The notes under the pieces: model-generated
The model's input: only the letters and a program-made list of their open reading frames with translations
Database searches by the model: none
Told to the model about the DNA's origin: nothing
Part shown: positions 1 to 9,200 of the stretch, piece by piece
Layout of the letters: each line of letters opens with the position of its first letter
Position numbering within the stretch: the stretch's first letter is position 1
Source: Cyclostephanos tholiformis
Taxonomy: Eukaryota; Bacillariophyta; Thalassiosirophyceae; Thalassiosirales; Thalassiosiraceae
Length of the DNA: 10,616 bases
Assembly: GCA_036939975.1 (NCBI GenBank)
Contig: JALLPB010001224.1
Coordinates: forward strand, 1-10,616
Reading direction: 5' to 3'
Made by a program: the position numbers and the translations under genes

Positions 1-44
1 TGTAACTGTAACCTGTAACTGTGTAACTGTAACATGTTACAGTT
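1..44. repeat. TGTAAC repeats with 20-bp palindrome
   Basis: TGTAAC occurs at 1-6, 7-12, 14-19, 22-27 and 28-33. Positions 25-44 read AACTGTAACATGTTACAGTT, which equals its own reverse complement over all 20 bases. The array is cut by the window edge, so its full length is unknown. It could be a binding-site cluster, a cruciform-prone element or the edge of a larger repeat. Confidence 0.75.
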
Positions 45-370
45 CCCTCAACTCCTATCTTTCGCTACGAGCTCTTTTAAAAATATTGTATTTTGCTGTC
101 TGTCGCACCAACTAATTTATGACGAATTACAATAAATTTTGCCATAAAAATTTTTGTTTTGACAGAGAGTCATATGACACTGTGATAGACCAGCCAACCT
201 AGAAAATGTCCACGAAGATATCGGTAAAGGGCAACATCTTCGTCATTGTTTCCCAGCCTCCACAAAAAGCATCTCCGTTCCCAAAGACAAAGATCGATTT
301 AATGAGAGATTTCAACAAAAAGTATTTTTAGTTTAACCTGGACAACCTCTCAAAGACTTGATAAATAATA
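1..370. other. Upstream region of the SET gene
   Basis: This AT-rich stretch holds no recognisable gene. It opens with several TGTAAC units that run into a perfect palindrome (25-44). A 41-codon open frame starts at ATG 206 and ends at TAG 329-331, upstream of the SET start codon. Its product resembles nothing I know, and it could be an upstream ORF in the 5' leader or chance. The region presumably contains the promoter and 5' UTR of the SET gene, but no TATA box or initiator can be assigned with confidence. Confidence 0.5.
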
Positions 371-1264
371 ATGACCTCCCCATCCCGAATCCCCCCCGCC
401 TACTCGATCAGCACCCATGAATCGGATGGAAAAACGATGAGCGGTGCGACGATCGTAACGAGCGTCCTGCACGGTTTGATCGTTTCGGCCGGATTGGTTA
501 GCTGCGGCATGATCGGGTACTCGCTCGGCCTCACCGCCGTTGTCGCCGATATCTCATCGCTCGCTTCGGATCATCGGCCGCCGCGGCAGCGAGAATCGAA
601 AATGCCAATTGCTCGTCATTCGGGAACGATGAGATGGAGCAAGACGCCCGACAATTGGGAACGAATGACGTTTGGCGACTTGCGAGATTATTATGAGTGC
701 AGGGCTCACGCCCGTGATCAGACCAAGACCCTGCCGACGTTGGAGGATTGGATGTTCCTCAAAAGGCAGTACAGGGAACTCGTGGACGCGAGGCCCGTGA
801 TACTCAACAGTCCCGTCATGCCGACGGAGGGATATTCCTTCGGCGCGGACGACGCCGTCGCCCCGCCGCCTTACTACGCGGATCGATCCGAGGGCAAGGG
901 ACGCGGACTATTCGCGTCGAGGCTGATCAGGAAGGGGGAGCTCGTGCACGACGGACCTCGATCCAACGTTATGTTTCCGGACGCCATGGCCTTCAGACGT
1001 CTTGTCGTTTCACTCCCGAGGAAGACCGCGTGCGACATCACCGAGTGGGCTTGGACGCAAAGACTACCGACGGGCGGGAGGATGAACGTATTCGTGGACC
1101 TCAACATCGCGGCGCTTATGAATTCTTCCGACGAGCCGAGCATCGCGCCAAGGAACAGTGCGGACACTCGGATGTACGCCATGCGGGATATTAAGGAAGG
1201 GGAGGAAATCGTATACGATTATAGCGTATACAGTACGAACTGGTCGGCTGTTGGCTTGGGATAG
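371..1264 (+). CDS. SET-domain protein with N-terminal membrane anchor
   Basis: This 297-residue protein is probably an S-adenosylmethionine-dependent lysine methyltransferase. Its substrate is unknown. Residues 26-59 form a long hydrophobic stretch that could be one or two membrane segments or a signal anchor. Residues 70-165 are a charged linker containing a WERMTFGDLRDYYECR segment. The SET domain spans about 166-285. It has GKGRGLFA (175-182) as the first SAM-binding loop, MNSSDEPSI (250-258) at the place of the usual NHSC-type motif, and RDIKEGEEIVYDY (272-284), which carries the catalytic-type DY. The family's His is Ser here (N251-S252-S253), and no cysteine-rich post-SET region follows. 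The start at 371 is the first ATG after an in-frame TAA at 362-364. A second ATG at codon 23 would keep the hydrophobic segment. The gene is intronless and very GC-rich (line 841-900 is 75% G+C). The SET call is firm, while activity and location are inferred. Confidence 0.88.
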   Translation: MTSPSRIPPAYSISTHESDGKTMSGATIVTSVLHGLIVSAGLVSCGMIGYSLGLTAVVADISSLASDHRPPRQRESKMPIARHSGTMRWSKTPDNWERMTFGDLRDYYECRAHARDQTKTLPTLEDWMFLKRQYRELVDARPVILNSPVMPTEGYSFGADDAVAPPPYYADRSEGKGRGLFASRLIRKGELVHDGPRSNVMFPDAMAFRRLVVSLPRKTACDITEWAWTQRLPTGGRMNVFVDLNIAALMNSSDEPSIAPRNSADTRMYAMRDIKEGEEIVYDYSVYSTNWSAVGLG

Positions 1265-1934
1265 GCAAGGAACGAATAAATTAATGGTGTTGCCAATTGA
1301 TTGATGAATCTTGTTCCAGCTCGTCTAGAGCGAATTTAGGATATTGCAAACATCGAAATCTGAATCCGCTTGCAGACTTTCATCTTTTGAGTAGAACAAG
1401 GGTATGACTCCTCCTCTTCCGGACGTGAATTAAATTGTTTCTGCAAATGGTATTCTCGCCGGTTCCAAAAGAGATGCGTGACGTTCACTCTGCATCGCGG
1501 GGGCGCTATTTGTGACTTCAAAATCTGAGGCCAGCATCATGTGAATCAGTATGTCAAATATCACCGAACTAATATTCGATTCATTCAAAGTACGAGAAAT
1601 GTTTCTATTCTGTGAAATATAAGTCGCATGATCGTGTTTTCATTTTCATATGTATCGTATGCAATTCAATAGGATGACCCCTTTCCACCCATCACAGAAG
1701 TCTTCCTTCGCCAAATGAGAGAAATGCCTGATGCCATGTCTAACTTTCGGTCTGTGCCTTTGACATGGACGTTTTCCCGTGGCGCATCGATACGAACTAA
1801 AACCGTTGCATGGCTTGTCTGTGTTGCTAAAAGGCAAACGGTGGCTTGTGATTCAGTACCACGCCAACAATGGTCCGCCCACTCTACTGACATAGTCTTA
1901 TTCTATCAACTCGTCATAAGCCACGAACTTAGAT
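1265..1934. other. Intergenic region between SET gene and cyclin
   Basis: No gene is recognised in these 670 bases. Several open frames exist on both strands, for example 1715-1987 (+) and 1666-1893 (-). Their translations show no known motif and no coding-like composition. The 1715-1987 frame runs over the cyclin start codon in another frame, so it would act as an overlapping upstream ORF if the cyclin transcript began early enough. The stretch probably holds the SET 3' UTR and the cyclin promoter. Confidence 0.5.
1275..1280 (+). promoter_or_regulatory. Possible polyadenylation signal
   Basis: An exact AATAAA lies ten bases past the SET-gene stop codon. The position is early for a 3' UTR, and poly(A) signals in diatoms and related algae are often degenerate, so this is only a candidate. 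Confidence 0.25.
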
Positions 1935-3092
1935 ATGACCAAAATTCAGCGGTCAAACGTGGCGTTGACGACTTGGTTGGGCGATGACTATTCGAAGGTT
2001 TTGCTTGACCAGATTGCCGTCATGGCGAGGAAAGAAGAAGTCTTCTTTTCGTGTGTTGACTATATGGGAGAGCTGCCGATGTCGAAAGACGATTGTATTG
2101 ATGAGGAGTGGAGACAGAAGGCAGCAGAGTGGATGTTCAGAGTCGTCGACTATTATGATTTGGACCGAGATATCGTAAGTTACAGTTGGGCATTTCCATG
2201 TATTGTTTGTGCGTCATCTCCTTCCAACTGGTTGATATCAATATTCAGGTTAATATAGGGATGGCGTACCTTGATCAAGTTTTCATTGCTTCATCCTTGC
2301 ATCATCGATGGAACAAGAAACAATGCGGTCTCGTTCCGATCGCCTCATTGAAGCTCGCGATCAAGCTATTGGAGCCAAGGACGATGAACATGAATGACAT
2401 GCTCAAACTTGCATCAACGTTGGGATCATTTTCTTCACGTGCCGTTGTGGAAATGGAGCTTGAAATTCTTTGGAAGCTGTCGTGGAACATACTTCCCCCG
2501 ACAGCATTCTGCTTTGCTCATCATATGATTTCTTTGTTTCCTCGAGAGGTGCCAAAATCCCCAACACGGTACATTTTGCAGGAGCTAACTAAGTACATGA
2601 CCGAGCTGGCTGTGTGTAAGTGTCTTGCCGGATTTTGGCTGAGATGCCTCCAACGTTACACAGTTGTATTACTCACTTCATTTTGTCAGGTGTGTATCAG
2701 TTTGTCATGTTCAAAGTATCTTCGAAAAGTTTTGCTTCTTGTTTGGTCGCCATGGAAAGGTATGCATTTAAGACATATTGATATCGTCCTTTCCGGCCGT
2801 CTTTGTTTTTATGTTCTCACCGCTATCGTCAGTTTGGATGACGATTGCAATCTGACTGATGATGCAAAGGCAATTTTTCTTGAGAGAATCTTTGTTTCGT
2901 TTGGCCTACGCCACGACGATAAAGAGATAGTGATCTTGAAAAGGGAGCTGAAGGCTTTGCTTTGCCATAACACTGATTTGAAAGGTAAGATGTATTCACA
3001 CTATCCCATGTTGCATTACCTGATGACTTTAAACAGAAGTGATCTCAATTTTAGCATATCCCGTTTCTCTCTCCAAGAATTTGTGGCACTAA
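1935..3092 (+). CDS. Diatom-type cyclin (five exons)
   Basis: This is probably a regulatory subunit of a cyclin-dependent kinase, acting in the nucleus or cytoplasm. Exons: 1935-2174, 2249-2615, 2690-2759, 2833-2984, and 3055-3092 (or 3037-3092), giving 288 or 294 residues. Exon 1 carries the entry to the cyclin box, with the basic residue and Trp in WRQKAAEWMFRVVDYYD. The splice into VNIGMAYLDQVF rebuilds the family core. Exon 2 has the LAIKL segment with its kinase-contacting Lys, followed by the second cyclin fold (ILWKLSWNILPPTAFCF). Splicing exon 2 to exon 3 gives AVCVYQFVMFKVSSKSF, typical of the C-terminal fold. The start at 1935 is the first ATG after an in-frame TAA at 1917-1919. It lies tail-to-tail with the helicase gene. 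The 3' end is uncertain: the last donor (2985) may be unused, in which case the frame runs on to 3148. The family match is strong. The subclass and the trigger (cell cycle, light or nutrients) cannot be read from the sequence. Confidence 0.87.
2175..2248 (+). other. Cyclin intron 1 (74 nt)
   Basis: GTAAGT donor and TTCAG acceptor, phase 0. Removal joins DLDRDI to VNIGMAYLDQ, the conserved cyclin-box helix. The intron holds an in-frame stop for exon 1 read-through. Confidence 0.9.
2616..2689 (+). other. Cyclin intron 2 (74 nt)
   Basis: GTAAGT donor and TTGTCAG acceptor, phase 1. The split Cys codon is restored, giving ELAVCVYQFV. It contains no stop in the exon 2 frame, so retention would not terminate at once. 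Confidence 0.88.
2760..2832 (+). other. Cyclin intron 3 (73 nt)
   Basis: GTATGC donor and TCGTCAG acceptor, phase 2. Removal joins LVAMER to SLDDDCNLTDD, with the split codon AG|T read as Ser. Confidence 0.82.
2985..3054 (+). other. Cyclin intron 4, acceptor ambiguous
   Basis: The donor is GTAAGA. Two acceptors in the same phase fit: TTTTAG ending at 3054 (70 nt) and AACAG ending at 3036 (52 nt). The longer form matches the 73-74 nt of the other cyclin introns and has a T-rich run before the acceptor. Either one leads to a short exon ending YPVSLSKNLWH at TAA 3090-3092. Non-removal gives a longer tail to 3148. Confidence 0.6.
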
Positions 3093-3221
3093 TTCGTGCT
3101 TCCAACAAACCAGAGGATTCACCAAAAAATGCCGTAGTCAGTTTTTAATGACGTCTTCTTCTACAATCGTACCTATGTTTCGAGCTAAGCCTCTTTAATT
3201 GTGCCCTGTTAAATTTGTTTA

Positions 3222-3250
3222 GATATTAGATGGCTATCGAATCTAATATC
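3222..3250. repeat. Perfect 10-bp stem-loop between convergent genes
   Basis: GATATTAGAT (3222-3231) is exactly complementary to ATCTAATATC (3241-3250) across a 9-base loop. It lies between the cyclin stop and the helicase stop, so it would be in both 3' UTRs if the transcripts run that far. The stem is AU-rich and therefore weak. Confidence 0.7.
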
Positions 3251-3288
3251 ATATTGGATAGATTAGCCTTAGTGCAATCTTGTTTGGT

Positions 3289-6200
3289 CTACTGTGTTAA
3301 TGATATTACTATATCGAAATCTGAATCAAAGAGAAACTCATGTACCACGCGTAAAACAACTAGATGATTCTGCTCTTTACCCATTTCTGCCTCGACCATG
3401 CTCCAATTAAATTCCATCACAATGTGCCTCGTCCAAGACAGTTTTGGAGTGACAACGAAAGAAGCTTGGCTCAGCAAATATCCACCTGCGAGAGTACCGA
3501 GTACAATGACAACGCCCATGCTGCCATTTTTGTCCTGCAAACTTTTTTGAGCCATTTTACTGAATCCATTCAGCTCTATGCTGTAGTCGAATTCAAGGCA
3601 ACCCTTGCGTTGGTTTGACCCTTGTTCTACCTCCTTTATAACTATGAAATTTCCAAATTTTATAGAAGGGGCATTTGATTCCGAGGAGGGTTCCTTGCCA
3701 ATCATGATACCCGTGCTGAAAATACGACGTACCAACGGAAAGTAAGAGAACATAGCAAAGTTACCAGCAGCCTCCTTATTATCAAGAGCGATGAATTGCA
3801 TAGCAGCTAGTAAGCGAGGGATCTGTTCGACGACTGTGCGCATATCGTTGATGTAATCACTAATTGGAAGCTTTGATTTGAACAAATGCGCCTGCAAAAG
3901 CAAAAAGCACTTCGTATGGGGACTTGCCATTATGTCAAGTACATTTTTTCCCGAGTGTTGAGGCTTGTTCAGCCACCATGAAACCTTACTCAAGTCGTAA
4001 CCCCAAGGAAGCGATCGGCTGAGCTCTAAATTGAGCTCTTCTTCATTGTGTCTCACGGGCAATTCAGCGAATTCATGCGTGACTGAGAGTTCGTATAATA
4101 TCTTCGCAATTGCAAAGACAGTCACGGTCTGTTCTGGGACAAATTTATGGATGCTCACAACACTTTTCATCGACTCTGCATTGCCAAAAAGCATTTTCTT
4201 GTTTGGCAAAGCTATTTCGCGCTTGACTTCTTGAACATGTTGCGCTAAAACTTTCCGTAGCCCTCTTGCTCCAAGCATCATTTGTTTAGGAGTCTGATAA
4301 CTCAGGTAGAAGTTACTTGCAGCTTGACCCAAGGGCGAAGATGCAAGAAGACAATCTGTTCCCTCGGTCTCGTCGATGCGGATGCAACCATGATCTTGGA
4401 GCTTTTTAGCCGTTTCTTTTACGACCGAAAGGAAGAACTCTTCCACGTCATCATCCTCTGAAGATTTGGACCCGTAGTATGATGGATTGAGCTTCACGCG
4501 CCGGGCGTAAAAGGTCCATTTTAGATAACCGATTGCATCAGTGAGTGAACTAATGGTCCCTGTAGAAACTTCGGCATTTATTGTCTCACACATGCGATCA
4601 CCGAGGCATGATTCGACCGGGAACGGTTCGTAGAGGAATTTCTTCAAAAATGTCTTTTTTGACTCTTCGCACATAATAACAGCCACACATTCGTTGTCGA
4701 ATTGAGGTCGGCCAGCTCGCCCCATCATTTGTAGGATATCCGTCACGGGGTAGTCCACATACCTGGCGAGTTTACCATCGAAGTATTCGGTACCTTTTAC
4801 AATAACCAAATGTGCTGGAAGGTTCACCCCCCAAGCCAGGGTTGCTGTAGCGATTAGGATTTGAATGTTACCCTCGAGAAAGAGCTTCTCGACAACTTCT
4901 CGATCATGAGACGTCAGACCAGCATGGTGAAGGCCAATGCCGAAAGTGATTGTGTGGCGCAAGACTTCGTCATTCAACGATTGAGCAATAGCCTCAATGT
5001 AATTGTCATCACAACTTAGAAATGACTTGGGATTTTCCTCTCCAGCAGCGTAACTGATAAGGTCTAATGCTGTCAAGCGTGTCTGGCGTCTACTGGCGAC
5101 AAATATCAGTGAGGGTTTGATGGGAGACAGATCTTTTATCGCAGAGAAGCAGGGTTTGTTCATGGTTGCCATTCTTGGACAATAGTGGCGCCCGGGGAAT
5201 CCCTGAATATGGACTACCATCGGAACGGGCCTCACGGATGGCCGAAAGTTGTACAGTCCTCTATTTGAAGAGGAACCATAGGAATCGGTGTCAATACCAA
5301 TCCAGTTGGCCAAATCAAAAGGATTTGCTAGCGAGGTAGAGAGTCCAATAATTCGAGTCGTTTCGGGTGGTTTCCCTTCTATCGGCAATGTTGATGATTG
5401 CTGCCGATTCTCAGCTTCAACGTAACGTGAAATAAATCGAGTCCGACTCACTATAGCCTCCAGCACTGCGCCACGTTCCTCACCTAAAAATGACGAATCA
5501 CCGAAAGTGGCTAAATATCGCAAAGTACACTTAATTGCGACTTTTCAATATCAAAAGCACTCACCTAATAGATGTATCTCGTCAATAATGAGAAGTCCGA
5601 CCTCCCTCACAAAGCGTTTTCCATGACTAGCATCACTAGAAGACAAATCTCCGGAAATTCCACGCCAGCCTCTGCTAATAAGGTCCCATTTCTCAGGCGT
5701 ACAGATAAGAACATCAGATTTATTGAGAGCTTGAGAGTCATGAGATGTGTCGCCCGACAACTCAAGTACATTCCACTTGAGAGGAGGAGCGCCTAAGGTA
5801 TTTCTCCACTCCTTCAGTCTCTCTCTTGCTAGTGACTTGAGAGGCGCAATGTAGACGCACTTTCCTTTTGGGTTTTGTTTTTTCATTCTGAGTAGAGCTA
5901 GCTCGGCGATTGTTGTCTTACCCGAGCCAGTTGGTGCACCGAGCAATACTGGTGTGTCGCTATGATATAAGACGTGGAAGAGCTGTGTTTGAATTGGGTT
6001 GAAGACGGTAAATCTCTTCAAATAAAGCTGTTCGTAACGTGGGTCGGCCAAGGCTCGTATAGGGAGCGGAGTGAGATCAAGCAAGTCAGTGAAGAGGGTT
6101 GGCGAGCTCAGCCCTTTGATCAGAATATGCCGGAAAGAGATAGGAATCAGAGCCTCGCATCCAACCCAACTGTCTGAAACGACTCTAATAAAATATTGTT

Positions 6201-9200
6201 GAGGCATGGGTTCAAAAACTGGGACGACAATTTCCAAAGTGGTAGATTCATATTTTCGTTGCGAAAACAAGACGTATTCATTGTGGTATGTTCGATTATT
6301 ATCGTTGTCTTCAACCCAAACCCAGAACCCCTCAGACCCGCCGTGATAGCGGCCATTCCAATTAAAGGTAGGAATTAGCTCAATACGGAATCTGTGCAAA
6401 CGGATATGAATATGAATGGATGACGAGATTACATAATAGGAGCAGGAGCAGACATCGAAACTTGCCTGAGAGTATTCCTTGTTATCGGATGGACGTTGCA
6501 TGACACGTCCACCCTTGGTAACATGCGAACGAACTTTTGAATCAATGCACCATCGCAAAAGCAGCGACAAAGCTCCCCAACTTCATTTGCCTCCATATCA
6601 AGCAAGGACACTGCACGCTCCAATGTATCGTATCCTTCCTCGGACCCAACCCGCGAGTCTTCTAATGCCACGAAGACATTCTTCTTCAATTCATGCTCAA
6701 ACGCGCGCAGAGGCGATTGAAACCACCAAAACCTGTGATCAATGCTTTTCGCAAGGCGGAGGTACTTCAATGCGGCGTAGGCATTGCCATTTTTAATGCA
6801 CATCTCGAACAACGCCCTTGCAACGCGACCAGCATTTGAAGCTATGTAATTCGTGTCCGAAATCAAGGTGAATGAGAAAACTCGAGCCTTCGAAATGTAT
6901 GACTGTAAGAGTACGTTGCACTTTCCACTGAACTCCTCCACGGGGGCACAATTGTCGAGCGGGCAGGACTCCTTCTTCAACCTATCTATCTCATCAAGTT
7001 CTTCTGATCTGACTCGTATGTTTTCGAATTCGTCCGCACAGCACATCACGTGAAGGAGATCTGCGTCTGTGGGGGAAGCCCGCCTTTTCTCAAGCATTTC
7101 ATTGAAGGTGGCAACGCTCTGATTTCGGATGTAAAAATGCGATGCCACGCGGCCTAAATTACAAACCGCGAGGTTGCCACTTTCGGGATTGTATCGCACC
7201 ATCTTTCGTTGGTCGAGTAGCTTGGCCGCTTCGATAACTAGCTCACGACTTCGCCCACGAAGCGTTGGATCGCTTTCGTGCTGGACGGCGCTGATGCCAT
7301 AAGCCAAGGGATTTTTGCACATGCGAACGTGTAAATAAGTGTAACGAATCCATTCGATCGCCTCCCGGATATTGGTAACGGTACCGCCTACGATCTCTGC
7401 ATTCATGTGATCGGCGAGGTGTTTGACAAAATTACTCTCGATTGGTGTCGCTCTTACGAGCTTGTCTAGATATCTGACCATGGCATCGTGTGTAGTGATA
7501 AGCGTGGCATCCCCCGAAGTGTCAAACTGCGGACGTCCAGCCCTACCAAAAATTTGCTGGATATCGAGAATACTTAGGTCGACATTCTTTCCCTTTTCTG
7601 GCATGTAAACATCGGTTCCCTTAATAACGACGGAATGAGCGGGAAGATTGATTCCCCATGCCAGGGTCGCGGTGCAACAAAGTACCTTTATTGCGCCGTC
7701 GTTGAACATTTGTTCTGATAGCTTACGATCGTGACGCAGCATGCCGGCGTGGTGGATGCCCATGCCGTTGCGGAAGTGCTCACGAAGCTCCTTGTTCTGA
7801 CTCTTCTCGGCCCGGTCAAAGTAGTTCGTACGGGCGTCGTTCCCTCCCTCCTCCCCGATGAAAAGTCGTTCCAGCTCGCCTTCCGTAGCGGCGCGCTCTG
7901 CCAATGCCTTGGCGGCAGTAGACGTACCCTTACGGGAATGCACGAACACCATGACCTGATGGCCGTCGCGCAACGCGTCAGAGACGACCTCATAGCAAAC
8001 GTCGTCCATCCTTTTCTCCCTCTGAAATCTGTCCCTCGCGTTCGTCGAAATGACGCCCACAAACGTCTGCCTAAGGGGCACGGGACGATGCTCGGGGCCA
8101 AAATGGAACAATCCTCTCCTCCGGTCCACGCGTAAGAAAGTCGCCACGTCCTCGTAGTTAGGCAAGGTCGCCGAGAGTCCCACGAGTCGCACCTGAGTAG
8201 AAATAGCGAGCGGGCAGTGAAAAGAATTAGAATAGCTTTGCCTAGAAGTGAACTGCAGTCAACGCGACCATCAGATTCATCCACTGAATGCGAATGGCAG
8301 TCGTACCTGTCGTTGGCTCGACTCGACCCACCGGTGTAGCCTCGCAACGACGCTCTCGATGACGGCGCCACGCTCGTCGGCGAGGAGGTGGACCTCATCA
8401 ATTATCAAAAGCCCACAGGTTGAGCCGAGGGATCCGTCCCCTCCCTTACGGGTGACTACGTCCCACTTCTCCGGCGTCGTTACTAGCACGTGCGCAGCAT
8501 CCGCCTCGGCTCGGGTTAGCTGCATATCCCCAGTCAGTTCTCGCACGATTATACCTGACTGTTTCAGCTTTGATGAGAATTTCTCTACAACCTCCTGCGC
8601 CAGTGCCTTCATGGGGGCGACGTACACGATCTTCTTGCCCGCGCCGAGGCCACAGGAATGGCTGTCGTCGTCGTCGCGATGTTGGCGACCGATGAGGCCA
8701 GCGTCGCGCAGGTGCGAGACGACGGCGAGCATCGCGACATTCGTCTTGCCCGCACCTTATTTTCGTTGTCCATCGATGCAGCGAGCAAGTGCGAGAGGAA
8801 GTGTGAGAGAGAAGGAGAGGTGTGCATCAAATTATCCATTCAATACGGTGGGATTCGAGGGGGGACAATAATATATATGTTCGCGAGATAGATAATTTCC
8901 TCCCCTCCCCTTTTTCAACTCACCGGTGGGAGCGCAAATCAGTAGATTCTCGCGCGTGTTATACGCTGCGTCGAAGATCGCGCTCTGCATGGGATTCAGA
9001 CTCGATGCTCCAGCGAACGCCATTCGTTCGTCCGTGTCCGTCCCCAGGACCTCGTCGAGGTCTATCCGTGCCGGCTGATTCGTCCTATCGAGAACGGGCG
9101 GGGGTATGATCACCCTCTCATAGACGCCCTCCTTGAATTCGCGTATTGTACCCCGTGGCAACCCGCGCAGGGATCCGTCGTCGTATACGCGCGTGCCCTC

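Noticed and set aside
1..44. Telomeric repeat
   Set aside because: The TGTAAC units are irregular and flanked by an inverted copy, unlike the TTAGGG-type telomere repeats of this lineage.
206..331. 41-codon open frame upstream of the SET gene
   Set aside because: No recognisable motif, short, and in AT-rich leader-like sequence. Kept only as a possible upstream ORF in the regional entry.
1646..1893. Minus-strand open frames between the SET gene and the cyclin
   Set aside because: Two overlapping frames with unremarkable translations, no motif and no splice-supported extension. Likely chance.
7688..8401. 237-codon minus-strand frame overlapping the helicase
   Set aside because: It crosses intron 2 and reads helicase exons out of frame. 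The conserved DEVH and SAT motifs lie in the other frame.
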